A program made the position numbers and the translations under genes. From Cryptomeria japonica (lineage: Eukaryota; Streptophyta; Pinopsida; Cupressales; Cupressaceae), in the NCBI RefSeq assembly GCF_030272615.1, contig NC_081413.1:608258209-608322208 (forward strand): 64,000 nucleotides of DNA. Reading direction: 5' to 3'. Positions 1 through 11,505 of the stretch are shown here, one piece after another. Below the pieces are notes generated by a model. It was not told the DNA's origin, ran no database searches, and saw nothing but the letters and a program-made list of their open reading frames with translations. How positions within the stretch are numbered: position 1 is the stretch's first letter; every line of letters begins with the position of its first letter.

Positions 1-1174
1 TATTGTTTTGAAATTGTTCAATGAAAGCATTTGCAAGTTGTTCGAAAGAAGTAATAGAATAGGAAGGCAACGAGCAATACCATTGTAGGGCTTTGTCTCT
101 TAATGTTCTAGTAAACAGTTTTGCAAGCAACCTTTGGTCATAAGCAAAATCAGTACATATTGTTTGAAAGGTCTTAACATGTGTTAGAGGATCACCCTTA
201 CCATTATAAAGCTCCAAATGTGGAATTTCAACATGTTTAGGGGGAATAGCTTGAACAATATCAAGAGAAAGTGGGCTCGCAACATCAAATGTGGGCACAC
301 TAAACTTAGATTGATTCATAGAGGCAATTTGTTGCTGTAAAGAAGAGACAGTTTGTGCAAGATTGTTAATGGTCGCTTCAGTCGAAGAGTTCATATTAGA
401 CGTGTTAGATTGTGATGGAGGTGTTATGTTATTGAAAGAAGGTAGAGAATAAGGTGGTGGGACACAATGATAGTTAGTCATAGGAGATGATTGGACAGGA
501 GGAACACTACAAGGAGGAATGGAATGGTCAAATGAATTGCCCCCTTGCGTCATGTTCATTTGTGGAGATATAAGAGGAACACTCGCTGAAGGAACGAATG
601 AAGAAGTTGGATTGAATGAAGGAAGAGGGTTGATTGAAGAAGAGGGATTGCCCCCATGATTAGTAATCATAGGAGGAATGTCTTGTATTGAAGTAGTCAT
701 TATGTTTGATGTAAAAGTAGGTATACTAGCAATAGGAGTCGTCAAAGGAATAGAATGATTGTCTTGAGTAGGAGGTTGTGTATAACCTAAGGTTTCAGCA
801 CAACTCTTCATAGGCATCACATTTGAATCCACAATGTGTGCAATACCACGCAAAATATCAATTCCATTCTTATCACTTTGAAGCATACGTTTTAGACCCT
901 CAATTAAAGGAAGAGCTTGACTATCAGGGTATTCTTGAGACATCCATTGTCGAAAATCATCAAATTGGTTATCCAATTTTGAAAGTTGTTCTACAGAAAC
1001 CTCATGGAGAGCTTCTTCATCATTAAGAGGATTAGAGGAATTACCCATGTCCTCGTTAAAAAGACCATTCAAATTAGGTTCCATCTCCTTGGTAATTACA
1101 CCTTGGAAGGACTTAATTCTAAGGCTTCGTCTAACGGGAATAGTGTAAGTAGGGCTTATTGTTGTAAAACTCAT
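1..1174 (-). CDS. gag: Gag polyprotein, N-terminal part (runs off window)
   Basis: Reading the minus strand from the ATG at 1174, the frame stays open for about 391 codons to the window edge. The start lines up with the ATG of the complete family member at 49889, and the first residues (MSFTTISPTYTIPVRRSLR) are identical. The N-terminal ~300 residues are Pro/Ser/Thr/Asn-rich linker, followed by the start of a Retrotrans_gag domain. This copy reads YNGKGDP at the domain entrance, the usual plant gag form, where the other copy has YNCKGNP. The role is capsid formation and RNA packaging. No stop or frameshift was seen in the visible part, so this copy may be no more damaged than the complete one. 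Confidence 0.85.
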   Translation of the reverse strand, partial: MSFTTISPTYTIPVRRSLRIKSFQGVITKEMEPNLNGLFNEDMGNSSNPLNDEEALHEVSVEQLSKLDNQFDDFRQWMSQEYPDSQALPLIEGLKRMLQSDKNGIDILRGIAHIVDSNVMPMKSCAETLGYTQPPTQDNHSIPLTTPIASIPTFTSNIMTTSIQDIPPMITNHGGNPSSSINPLPSFNPTSSFVPSASVPLISPQMNMTQGGNSFDHSIPPCSVPPVQSSPMTNYHCVPPPYSLPSFNNITPPSQSNTSNMNSSTEATINNLAQTVSSLQQQIASMNQSKFSVPTFDVASPLSLDIVQAIPPKHVEIPHLELYNGKGDPLTHVKTFQTICTDFAYDQRLLAKLFTRTLRDKALQWYCSLPSYSITSFEQLANAFIEQFQNN

Positions 1175-1302
1175 GCACTAAAGAAAGAGAGAAGATTTTG
1201 AATTTTAGAGGTAGCAAATTTCAGTAAAACCAGCCAATCTTCTAGATTTAAGCTGTTAAATACAATCAGGACAATCTCCCGAAATTTCGGAAAAAATGTC
1301 CG

Positions 1303-1332
1303 GGACCGTGGCGCTCGGGGTGCACACGGTCC
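1303..1332 (-). other. Leader hairpin with GGACCGTG/CACGGTCC arms
   Basis: Eight-base perfect inverted repeat around a 14-base loop, upstream of gag on the minus strand. The homologous site in the complete element (49731-49760) has both arms changed in a compensating way. Diverged relatives of the same motif lie at about 1925-1960 and, inside the LTR, at about 2728-2757. Confidence 0.55.
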
Positions 1333-1457
1333 TCGCAACTTTTTCCGAAATTTGCAGGGATGAAAGTTATGATGATTTTACAGCTAACCTGAAAAAATTG
1401 AGTGATTTTACGATCTGTAGATAGGCCAAATTAAAGTTGCAATCTCAAAATTGAACC

Positions 1458-1961
1458 CTACCAAGATTGTCGAAAAATGCAAAATTTGAATTTTGAAAAA
1501 GGGAGGGAAACTGAAATTTTGAATTTTATGATTTTAGAGGGAATACCAACAGCAATGCAAGTTTTGAAATTTGAAAATTGACTCAATTTCACGCAAAATT
1601 CAATTCTGAAAGCGGAAATCAAAGTTGTTGTAATTAAGCACTTAATTTCAAAAGTCACAAATTGCAAAAATTTGAATAAAGCACTGAAATTTTGAATGAA
1701 TGATAACACACTTTTCAGATTTAGGACTGTAAGAAACACAATTTTGACACAAATTTCAATTTCAACAATTTTTGAATGATTAGAAGCCTCAATCCAAGCA
1801 ATCGCTAGACCAACTTTGACTGTAATTTTGAAGGTGTTAAAATTGATAAAATCAGCCAAAATTCTGGATTTTAGCAGAAAAATACAGTAAGATCTAGCTC
1901 CCGAAATTTCGAAAAAAAATGTCGGGGACAATGGCGCTCGGGGTGCACACGGTCCTCGCAA
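1458..1961 (-). CDS. Leader ORF (167 codons), function unknown
   Basis: This open frame lies in the element leader between the primer-binding site and gag. The homologous leader of the complete copy (49114-49605) is open in the same frame with 163 codons, and most residues match, ending in the shared FSKFKF...QSW tail. The translation is rich in Ile, Phe and Lys and resembles no domain I know. It may be a translated upstream ORF, or just low-complexity leader DNA that happens to stay open. The initiator is uncertain. Confidence 0.3.
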   Translation of the reverse strand: MRGPCAPRAPLSPTFFFEISGARSYCIFLLKSRILADFINFNTFKITVKVGLAIAWIEASNHSKIVEIEICVKIVFLTVLNLKSVLSFIQNFSALFKFLQFVTFEIKCLITTTLISAFRIEFCVKLSQFSNFKTCIAVGIPSKIIKFKISVSLPFSKFKFCIFRQSW

Positions 1962-2335
1962 CTTTTTTCCAAATTTTCAGGGATGGAAGATATTATGATT
2001 TTATTGCGGAATCCAAAGTTACAGCTGATTTGGAGATGTTTTGATCAGTGAAATTGTCGGACAAAGGTTGAATCAAGAGGGTTTCAAAAATTAGGGTTTT
2101 GACACTTAACCATTTAATTTTCAGAATTAAAGCACAAATATGAATTGACAATTTGTAATAGAAGGGCAGATCTGAAACAAGCATTAACAATTAAACATTT
2201 CACAAGTTTAATTACTTAAAAAGAAAATTTAAGGTTTTTATGCAATCAACCTCTAAAATTTTGCAAAAGATCAAACATGGAAATGTAATCAAGGAATCCA
2301 ATTTTCAGATCTAATTATGAATAATCAGAAAGGAT

Positions 2336-2354
2336 GTTCACGTCGGGTTCACCA
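2336..2354 (-). promoter_or_regulatory. Primer-binding site of the left element
   Basis: On the minus strand, TGGTGAACCCGACGTGAAC begins a few bases after the LTR terminus. The identical 19 bases follow the 5' LTR of the complete copy at 48708-48726. Position and the leading TGG fit a tRNA primer site; I could not assign the tRNA. Confidence 0.7.
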
Positions 2355-2357
2355 AAA

Positions 2358-3641
2358 TGTAAAGCGGAAAAATCGAACCCTAGTCGTTCTCCCCTCCCCA
2401 ACTCCGAGGAGAGAGAAGGGAGAGTCACTAGGGTTGATGGTTTTCACTTAGGAGAGACTTTACATTCAAAAGAGGGGTTGAAACCCACAAGATCCAATCC
2501 CATGCAATGCAAGATTGGATTCTAAATGAGTTTCAAGGGTTGTGATAGCAAGGATACCCTCTTTTGTAAAGAATGTAGATAGAAAGATTGAACTAGGAAT
2601 GCATGTAGAAGCAAGAAAGATTCACTTATAAATAGAGATAGGGATATGATATGAAGCTGCGGACCTGGAATTAGCAGTAAAATGTCGAGACGGCGCTGTC
2701 CTGCAATTTTGAGCAAAAGTTGACGGGACGATGGCGCCCGGTGTGCACACGGTCCTCCGAAAAATCCGCGAAACGAAGGGGGATCTGTTCGTCTCTGCAC
2801 AAGGATTCCAGATCTTCAATTTCAGCTGTGTACCTGCAACCTACACACAGAAAAGCGAAGACGATTGGGGGGTTAGGGATTAGGGGTTTGCCCTTAGGTC
2901 AAACCCCGGTTTTGGAATTAACCAAGAAATGAGAAATGCTGTAAATGTAAATGACTGTAATGTAAAACAAGTACTAGTACCTTGTTGTAAGGATGTTTGT
3001 ATCCTTATATGCAAAGGTATAGATGTTGTTGTTTGTTGTATGTTATATGTTGTAGCATGTGATCTCCTCTTCAATGGTTGAATCCTTGTCTTGAATGCAA
3101 CACCTAGCCTTGAATGGAGACTTAGAATGATCAATTGCTTGAAGGAATGCTTGAATGCTTGAATGCTTGAATGTTTGAATATCGTTTTCGCCTCTTGTAC
3201 ACATATGTCCTTCCTCCTTAAAATGGGAGAGGAAATGTAGTTTATATAATTGCCAATTAGGGTTGATAGACTGATTTTCCCGACCTTAGGCCGACCAGGA
3301 AATGTTATTTTCCAAATTGCAAACAAAAAGGCCCGAAGTCCCATAGGAGACCGGGCCCAAAATAGGGCCAGGGACCAGGGCGCTGGGCGCCATGGTCCTG
3401 GGGGACCAGGGCGCTGGGCGCCCTCGTCCTAGAGGACCAGGGCGCTGGGCGCTCTGGTCCCACCTCCCGGGACAGCGGGGTGCAAGGAGGGATCAAGCAG
3501 GGTGCTGGAAAAATGCAGTTTTTGGTGTCATGAGCAAGTTTCGGGGTCTCCATTCAGGTTCAGTGTTGCGTCGCCATCGTGAAGACCCAAATGCGGTCGA
3601 AATTGCAAGTGTGGGCGCTAAAATTATATGGGCGCTAGCCA
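2358..3641 (-). repeat. LTR of the left TR-GAG-like element
   Basis: Homologous to the LTRs at 47524-48704 and 54089-55306. A TATATAAA box on the minus strand (plus-strand complement near 3241-3248) is the likely promoter core. Three tandem ~31-bp GC-rich units lie at about 3370-3470, each able to fold into a GGACC...GGTCC hairpin; the two LTRs of the complete copy have one and two such units. The outer terminus is diverged and placed at about 3641. Confidence 0.85.
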
Positions 3642-5204
3642 TGTGACCAATATATATCTATGTGGCATGGTAACACCCTATAATAGTTTTTTGTTTAGTA
3701 GATATATATTTTTTTTTCCACATACTATCTACTCCAGTCGATGGTAACTACTTAGGATGAATTTTAATGGATCTCTAGCATCCATTTTCGCTCATACTTT
3801 CATTTTGGAACTCCTTTATTCTAATTCATTGTCTCTTGAAATCTATCAAGTTTCTCATTCTCAAGATCTCTACCAACAATGTAAAACTTCTTAAAACAAT
3901 TATTTGATAAAGATTCTTCTCTTGTGAGTGTTTGGATTAAGGTGTCTCAACCTTAGAGTATCAACATGGATTGTTATTTAATTATTTTATTATTTATTTC
4001 TCAAGTATTAACTTACTATATTGTTACATCACTTTGTGGGACCATTTGTGAGTTGGCTTCCTACATTTGTGGTGAGGAGCGTGAAATCATACCACTTGTT
4101 ACTTAGGTACTCATCTTGGGTGAAAGCATTTGTAATATTCCTAGGAAGTGTGCTTTGGTGACATGTGTCTCGCTATTTTGAGTTAACATTGCCAGGTTGG
4201 GAAATATTGCCTTGTCAAGACTATGACAACCGCTGAGAGTGACTAAGAGTCAAGAGAGTTAGTAAATGACAGTTGGCATATTTACTCTTGTGGGATGCCA
4301 TGCATGTCAAGGTGACTCATTCTTGATATAGTAGGTACATCTAGGCACCTACATGTTGAGTGGACACAGCAGGTGGAATTTTAGACTCATGCATGTTTAG
4401 TATTTGTCAGTTATGACATGGCGGGATAAGGATCGTGCCTTGCATGCCATGCAGACTCATTATTTGCATAGAAATCGGTGTTGGATGCCTTGCATGTTGA
4501 CAAGTTACATATCAGGTCAATTTGGACTTGTGCATTTTGTTCATTTCAATTTGCATGCATGCAGTGAATGTAGAGATGACACATGAAAATCTTTTGTGCC
4601 TATCTTGGAGGTCTATATATACTAGTTGTATTAGATCATTTTGGATGTGAGGTTGAACATTCTCAAAGACATTGTTATGCTGCCAAAATTATTCCAAAAT
4701 CCTATAATAGTATGAAACTCCAAAAGAGAATAGCTCTGAGATTGTATTGTAACTATTGTTGTTGCTAATTAATACGATTAAATAGGATGTTTGGAATTTT
4801 TTTATTTATCAAAAGTGTTTTCTTGTATATTTATGTTGTGTTATGGTTTTATTTGTTTAAATCTAACTTTTGTATGTGCATCTATTATGTAAATGTTAAA
4901 GAATTTAATTTTTTTTTGCAACTCTCTCTTATATAGATTGAAGTGTAGGAAGTTGTATTCTAGTACCTAGTTTCTTTTCAATGAGCACACCAACATTGTT
5001 ACAAAATTCTCCTCAAAGATTTTTTGCAACATTTCACAACCTTTTCTCTATTGGATTCTTCAAGCTTGTGATGTAACATTGTTCTTATTTTCTTTACTCT
5101 TACCTTCTAATTTTCATTTATGATTCTTTTGTATTACACTTGGCACCTTGGGTTCTATATTTACTTTCTATAACTTTCATTAATACTCATTAGTTTAATT
5201 TTTT
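3642..5204. other. AT-rich intergenic DNA
   Basis: No gene, RNA or complete mobile element was recognised. A stretch around 4230-4570 is rich in CATG/GCATGC words but has no clear repeat period. Short open frames here have no coding character. Confidence 0.6.
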
Positions 5205-6250
5205 TCATAGCATTGTCACCACTTTTTATTTTCTAGACACACTTAGGATAAAATTAAATGTCATTTAATTATACTCTACATTTTGGATGCGTGTGGAGGT
5301 TGAAAAAATAAAATTGGGGCTTGAACATTCATGGAAAGCTCCTAAGTAGCCACATTTCTTTTTTCTTATCTAGAGGATTTCATTTGGAGCTTTACGTAAA
5401 ATGGGATTTTGCAAACTCTTTTCTATCTTCTTTTATTTTTTTATATTAAATATGGTTTAAATTAATTTCATTTGATTTCTTATCATACGTAGATTTGTTT
5501 CTATATATTTTCTTCATCGTGTGTACATTTGGTCATGGTTCTTGAAGATTAAAGTGATTTTACCACAATATTGAGTTATAGAAATCATATCAACATCTAC
5601 ACATTGTGTATGCATCTGCACATCATGCAAGTGTCTTAACTAGTGAGCTCCAATGTTTGGATCTATATATACTCTTTATTTTCTACCATTTACAATTCTA
5701 AATTTAGTTTTTCAACTAAATTAATGTTTGGCTCTATGCTCTACAATATTATCACTACTTTTGCTTTCCTAGACACACTTAGGACAAAATAAAACATTAT
5801 TTTATTATATTATACATTTTGGATGCTCATGGAGGTTGAAAACCCAAAGAAGAGCCTTGAAAATTCATGTTAAGCTCCTTGGTAACCATAATTTTTCTTT
5901 CTTAGCTCAAACTTTATTTGGATCTTTCCATTGAATGATATTTTGCAAAATATTTTCTATCTTCTTTTCATTTTTTTTATATACTAAAATTGTTTAAAGT
6001 AGCTTTATTTAATTCTTTATCATATGTAGAGTTGTTGCTACATATTGTATTCATTGTGTGTGCATTTGGGCATGATTCTGGAAGATTAAAGTGATTTTAC
6101 CACCATATTGAGTTATAGCAATCGTATGGACACCTACACATTGTGTAGGTATTTTCACATCATGTAGGTGTATTAATTGGTGAGCTCCATTATTTGTCTC
6201 TATGCTCTTTATTTTCTACTATTTATAATTCTAAATTTAGTTTGTCAATT
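5205..6250 (+). repeat. Two-copy tandem duplication, ~536-bp offset
   Basis: Copy 1 is about 5205-5710 and copy 2 about 5745-6250. Shared blocks include AGACACACTTAGGA (5235 and 5771), a block with GAAGATTAAAGTGATTTTAC, and a terminal block ending in CTAAATTTAGTTT. The copies are clearly diverged, so the duplication is old. No ORF is conserved. Confidence 0.8.
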
Positions 6251-6639
6251 CTTTTCTTTAGTTTCTTGTAAATTATAATTTTATAACCCAGCTCAATCAA
6301 TGCAATATTAAATTTAACTCAATGTTCTTGTCTCATTAGAAAAATATATCAAGAAAAGGAAAAAGGCACCAAATATGATGCATCTCCATCATGTATTGAT
6401 TTTATTAATAGTTAATTATATGAATTCATAGAGCCTGGTATAAAAGTTTCAAGTGGGAGTGGCACTTATAGAAAAGGTAGATGTAGAGTGATAGTTTAAT
6501 TGGATTCTTTTTCCTTTTGATTCCTTACATTTAGGGAAATGTTTTGAGTATGTTGAGAACAAAGGGGAAATCGGTGATGGTATTGGGGAGTCTAGTCCTA
6601 TGGACTCAAAATCACTTGGGAACCCAGATTACAAAGCAT
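6251..6639. other. Intergenic, nothing recognised
   Basis: AT-rich DNA up to the TRIM target duplication at 6640. Confidence 0.6.
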
Positions 6640-6644
6640 CCAAG

Positions 6645-6988
6645 TGTTGGCAATGGGTCAGCGTCCCTCGCGGGGATTCACGACATGGTTTAACAACCTC
6701 CTGTGGATTCTATAAGTCTAGTGGTTGTATCGGGCATTGACAGGTCGATCTTTTGGTGCAACGACAACCCTAGCTTGTAACAAGTGGTATCAGAGCTTGG
6801 TCACAGGTTCGAATCATGCAGGTCGTGGCGAGTGACGTTGGGAGGGGGATTGTTGGCAGTGGGTCAGCGTCCCTCGTGGGGATTCATGACATGGTTTAAC
6901 AACCTCCTGTGGATTTTATAAGTCTAGTGGTTGTATCAGGCATTGACAGGTCGATCTTTTGGTGCAACGACAACCCTAGCTTGTAACA
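6645..6988 (+). mobile_element. TRIM element (344 bp) with intact ends
   Basis: Two 138-bp direct repeats, 6645-6782 and 6851-6988, begin TGTTGG and end TAACA. They differ at five positions by eye, all transitions. The 68-bp internal part starts with AG followed by TGGTATCAGAGC (6785-6796), the classic primer-binding site for initiator tRNA-Met, and ends with the purine tract GGGAGGGGGAT (6840-6850). A perfect 5-bp target duplication, CCAAG, flanks it (6640-6644 and 6989-6993). There is no coding capacity. This is a terminal-repeat retrotransposon in miniature, mobilised in trans by another LTR element. Confidence 0.93.
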
Positions 6989-7001
6989 CCAAGGATCTTG
7001 T

Positions 7002-8951
7002 TGTTGGCATCAGGGATCACTGAGAGGGGGGATGAATCAATGATCTACCAGTTAGCAAATTTTCAAACTTAACTTTAAACCACTGGAAGCATACACAAGA
7101 AAGTGAAATGCAATAACATAAAACAATCAACCACAAAATCATAATACCAGATTTTTTACGTGGAAACCCAAATGGGAAAAACCACGGTAGGATTTGAACC
7201 CACAATATTATTCCACTATGGCCAATAGAAAAACAATATTACAAAATGGGAATGCACAGGCATTCAGGCACACTGCCTAGAGCTCATTGCTCAAATACAA
7301 TAAGGACTACAACCCCGAAAGGCTCACTGCCTTACTGATTAATTACAATGATGAATTATAGAAAAATGACCTCCAAAATAGCATCTGCATTGCCTAGATG
7401 AGTTTTGATTAAGTGCCAAATACATCGACTGAATCACCTATGTTGCGCTTCTTTGTTCTGCCCTATTCTTTATCTTAGTCAGCTACCAGATCAAGAATGT
7501 GCATGTGAAACTGGGCCAAAAAAATATTCTTGATCACCACTCGCTCGCATACAATCATATCATTCACCAAAAAGATCATCTGCATCGGTCTTATATATCC
7601 ACAATCACAAAACAGATCATTTACCATGTCTGCCTGCTAATGTAATGTGTAGTCATATGTCGACTAGACCGGATCACCAAAGATAAATGTGGATCACCAA
7701 AACAACAATAAAATGATGTCTCTATGTCGACCCAATCACCCCAAACACAATTCATTACACCACAATCACCAGAAAGCTTTCAGACCAAAAACTGCTCTGT
7801 TCAACTTGAAATACCGGTTAACTGGCTACCGATTGATGACCTCTTCTGGAAATCAAGATCTGTGATTAGCTAGATGGGAATCTCATGAAGAGATGCCATC
7901 AATGACAACCCTAAACCAATAATAAACCATCAGAAGCCACCAAATGAGTGTCAATTGCAACAATCTCCCCCTTTGGCATTGATGGCAACACTCGTGAAAA
8001 ATGGCTAAGTGTTGAGAACTGATCTCATTTCTTGCTACATCAAGATCCTCAAGTGCCACACTAAGTTGAAACCACCAGAAGCATACACAAGAAATTGAAA
8101 TGTAGGAACATAAAAAAATCAACCATAAAATCATAACACCGGATTTTTATGTGGAAACCCAAATGGGAAAAACCACGGTGGGATTTGAACCCACAATATT
8201 ATTTCACTATGGCCAATAGCAAAACAATATTACAAAATGGGAATGCACAGGCATTCAGGCACACTGCCTAGAGCTCACTACTCAAATACAATAAGGGCTA
8301 GAACCTCGGAAGGCTCACTACCTTATTGATTAATTACAATGATGAATTACAACAAAATGAACTCCAAAATAGCATCTACAATGCCTGGATGAGTTCTGAT
8401 TAAGTGCCAAATACACCGATTGAATCACATATGTTGCTTTGCTTTGTTCTGCCCTGTTCTTTGTCTCAATCAACTACCAGATCAAGAATACGCACGTGAA
8501 ACTGTGCCAAAATGGATTCTTAATCACCACTTGCTCGCATACAATCATATCATTCACCAAAAAGATCATCTAGACTGGTCTTATATATCCACAATCACAA
8601 AATAGATCATTTACCATGTCGGCCTGTTAATGTAACGTGTAGTCATATGTCGGCTAGACCGGATCACCAAAGATAAATGTGGATCACCAAAACAAAAATA
8701 AAATGACGTCTCTATGTCAGCCCAATGACCCCAAACATGATTCATTACACCGCAATCACCAAAAAGCTTCCGGACCAAAAACTGCTCTGCTCAACCTGAA
8801 ATACTAATTGACTGGCTACTGGTTAACGACCTCTTCCGAAAATCAAGATCCGTGATTACAAGATGGGAATCTCATGAAGAGTTACCATCAATGGCAAACC
8901 TAAACCAATAATAAACCATCAGAAGCCACCGGATGAGTGTCAATTGCCACA
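7002..8951 (-). mobile_element. Deletion-derived Copia-like element (two LTRs, almost no interior)
   Basis: On the minus strand a complete LTR (7962-7002, 961 bp) is preceded by a polypurine tract (complement of TCTCCCCCTTTGG at 7964) and by a second LTR copy at about 8951-8065 that lacks its last ~70 bp and the primer-binding site. Only about 100 bp of interior remains. Both LTRs carry the plant Copia-type block seen in reverse as GTGGAAACCCAAATGGGAAA. CTTGT flanks both sides (6997-7001 and 8953-8957), with one base of uncertainty about the terminus. Illegitimate recombination probably removed the coding region and the 5' LTR end. Confidence 0.75.
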
Positions 8952-8957
8952 ACTTGT

Positions 8958-11408
8958 TACCCCTAAAAAGTTGGAAAGGAAGACCATGGTGGAAACCCCA
9001 AATCCTAATATTCTTACAAGTAAAAGGGTTAATATAAGAAAGTCATTGATTAGATGGAGGATTTCGAGATTGGAAAAAATATAATTAAGAATGAGGGTTT
9101 AAGGAGAAAACTGTGGAGAATTACCAAATTGAGACTCAAGGAGTCAATTGGAACGGGAAAATCATTCCTAAACCCTTAATTGAGGCTTCCTTCTTTGGGA
9201 CCTTAGACCCTACCCTAGACTTACCCAAGGATTTATCTACCTTTGTTGGTAATGCCTCTTCTAGAAGAAACTTTTTAGCTTTTCAATACTATTAAAGGAG
9301 CTATTATAGCTTAAAATACCATGAAAAAATGGGTTTTCTTGTGAAAATAAATCATCTTAATATGAAATTGGTTTCTTTGTATAAGAACATGGGAGTTCAA
9401 CCAACACGCAATCTGAGAAAGGTGATACTAGAATTATTTAGGGTTGGGTCATCCCTAAGATGAATAGAATGGAGAAAAAATTGTCTAAAATGAAAGGTGA
9501 GATTATGGTCAACATGGTTGAGTGGAAAAATTGGAAGCATAATCATAATGATAGATCTTCTAACCTAAAAAAGAAACTCATATCCATAAAAGAAAATATT
9601 TACCATGTTATTCAAATCAACAAATGCACCATTCACAAAATTACCATAGAAATAGAAATTCTAATTGAGAAATTGAATAATCTTCATGAGGAATAGATTA
9701 TTTATGTCACCAATAAAAATGTAGTACTTGGGGAGAAAGGTGGGAAGGCTAGCCTAGTACTTGAACCAAAGCTAATAAAAATGATGTTTTTGATGAAGAG
9801 AAAAAGGATGTGTTAGAATTTACTAAGCTATATGAAAACTTTTATTAGTAGGCACTTGAGGTAATGGATATCCTTAAGTAAATGTGATCAAGACCTTGGG
9901 CTATAATAACTTAGTCGTAGTGTTTGGTATTTTCTATTTTCTTTCTTTTAGGTTGTCTTGTTGGGTTCATCTTTGTAAAAAAAAAATTATGTTTTGGGTG
10001 AGTTTTTTCTATCCCTTAGCTTTTTGTTGTAGGGTTGTGGGCGGCCACTTCAAAATATATTATATCATGTTAATAAAAATTATTGAGTTATACCTAGAAT
10101 AAATAGTGTTTCCCAATGAGAACTAAAAAAAAATCGAATTGCAAAGGAATTAAAATCAATAAAAGGATTGGTATTTTTTTTAATCAAAGTTGATACTAAC
10201 TTCCCCTATTGCAGCTCCCAAATTGTCAATTATGAGAAATTTTCAAAGTTTTTGAAGATTTATGGTGAACCTTATGGTTCTTCACTCCAAGTCATGTAGT
10301 GTTCTCATAGAAGCCATACATTTGAACTAATTAATGAAAACTAGTAAATTCTCTTATGACAATTCCTAATCTATTGTTACCACTACATCTAGTGCAAGTC
10401 TAAGTAGTGGTGGGACAAATCTTTCTACCCCTAACCATTTTTATCATGGATTAAGGCACAAAAAACTGGATAGGAAATAAGATGCTACCTCAAGATGTAC
10501 ATGAATTCCAATATCAAGATCTAGCTAGTTAATGTCAATGACTTCCTTAATAGCCACATTTATCTCTTGCAAGGGATAATTGAAGATAATGTTTAAGTGA
10601 CTTTGTTATATGTGTTCACAAAAAGCTCTTTCTCTATGAATAGAGAACAATAAGGAGAGAGGCTCCATGAACTCAAAGGCCAATATTTGTAAAATATAAT
10701 AAGATTTCCACAAAATAAATAGTAGATATAAGGCACAATCATAATTGTTGGACAAGATTGCAATTTGTTACCTCTTTATAATAGCATTTTTATTTAAACT
10801 AAATGAAATCATGTTATTCATATTGAAAATATATTAATTAGATTACATATAAGGGAAGCGTATCAGTAGTGGTTAAAGCTAATTTTGTGTACCTACAGAT
10901 CCTAAACAGTAGATTGGATTTCGACTATTTTTTTGTTGTTGTATCTGTATGCAACCTAACTACTTATAGCTAATGTTCTGGCTTCTGGGTAGTAATGACG
11001 CACGTTGTGGAATCAATCATGTGCACAAGGGTCAAAAGATACACATTTCAAAATGTCGCCCGATGCCTACTTAAAGATGTTCCAATAACTACCCACTCAA
11101 AATTGCCAATACTTGTGGAAAAATGTCTCAGTAGTTGTGCACAAATTCTCCAGTAGTGGTGCACAAATGGGGCAAGTATGGATCAAAAAAGCTAAAAAGT
11201 GATCAGTTATTGATACAGGTGAAACTTATTGATGAGCTTTTCATTATCATTTTTCTAGTTCCTTCTAAATTAGTAATTGGAGGGTTGGTTGCACAAGGAG
11301 ATCGGCTATTGGAACACGATCCCTAACTGGTGCTCTTTCCCTACATAAATAATATTGCTGTACAAGTCTATCGTAAAAAATCTTCAGTATGATACTTTGA
11401 GGGGAATG
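8958..11408. other. Decayed intergenic DNA, possible old LINE 3' end
   Basis: A Lys-rich open frame at 9460-9696 matches nothing I know. The block 9930-10100 (T-rich stretch, GTTGTAGGGTTGTGGGCGGCC, then an ATAAAAAT-rich end) resembles the 3' untranslated ends of plant LINEs, but no reverse transcriptase sequence lies upstream. Nothing else was recognised. Confidence 0.4.
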
Positions 11409-11505
11409 ACTATCTAGCTCCTAGAATGTGTCAAACATCTATTATAATATATTTATAATATAAAAAAAAATATAATACCATGATACATTCTAAGAACTGG
11501 ATAGC
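11409..11505. repeat. Short inverted repeat (MITE-like hairpin)
   Basis: CTATCTAGCTCCTAGAATGTG at the left pairs with the complement of CATTCTAAGAACTGGATAG at the right, 24 bp with about four mismatches, around an AT-only loop. It is too short to classify further and no target duplication was identified. Confidence 0.5.

Larger units (their letters stand above)
1..3641 (-). mobile_element. TR-GAG-like LTR retrotransposon, left family member, cut by the window edge
   Basis: This segment is homologous, in reverse orientation, to the first ~4.6 kb of the complete element at 47524-55306. On the minus strand the order is LTR (3641-2358), primer-binding site, long leader, then the start of gag, which leaves the window at base 1. 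The LTR terminus next to the leader (TG/CA boundary at 2358) is exact; the distal terminus near 3641 is diverged and approximate. The far end is outside the window, so the target duplication and the presence or absence of pol cannot be checked here. Confidence 0.9.

Noticed and set aside
2522-3553. Overlapping ORFs in the left LTR, echoed at 47603-48467 and 54168-55074
   Set aside because: They are LTR sequence in various frames, with no consistent protein and frame changes between copies.
6785-6813. tRNA-like GGTTCGAATC sequence
   Set aside because: It is the TRIM primer-site region; no cloverleaf can be formed.
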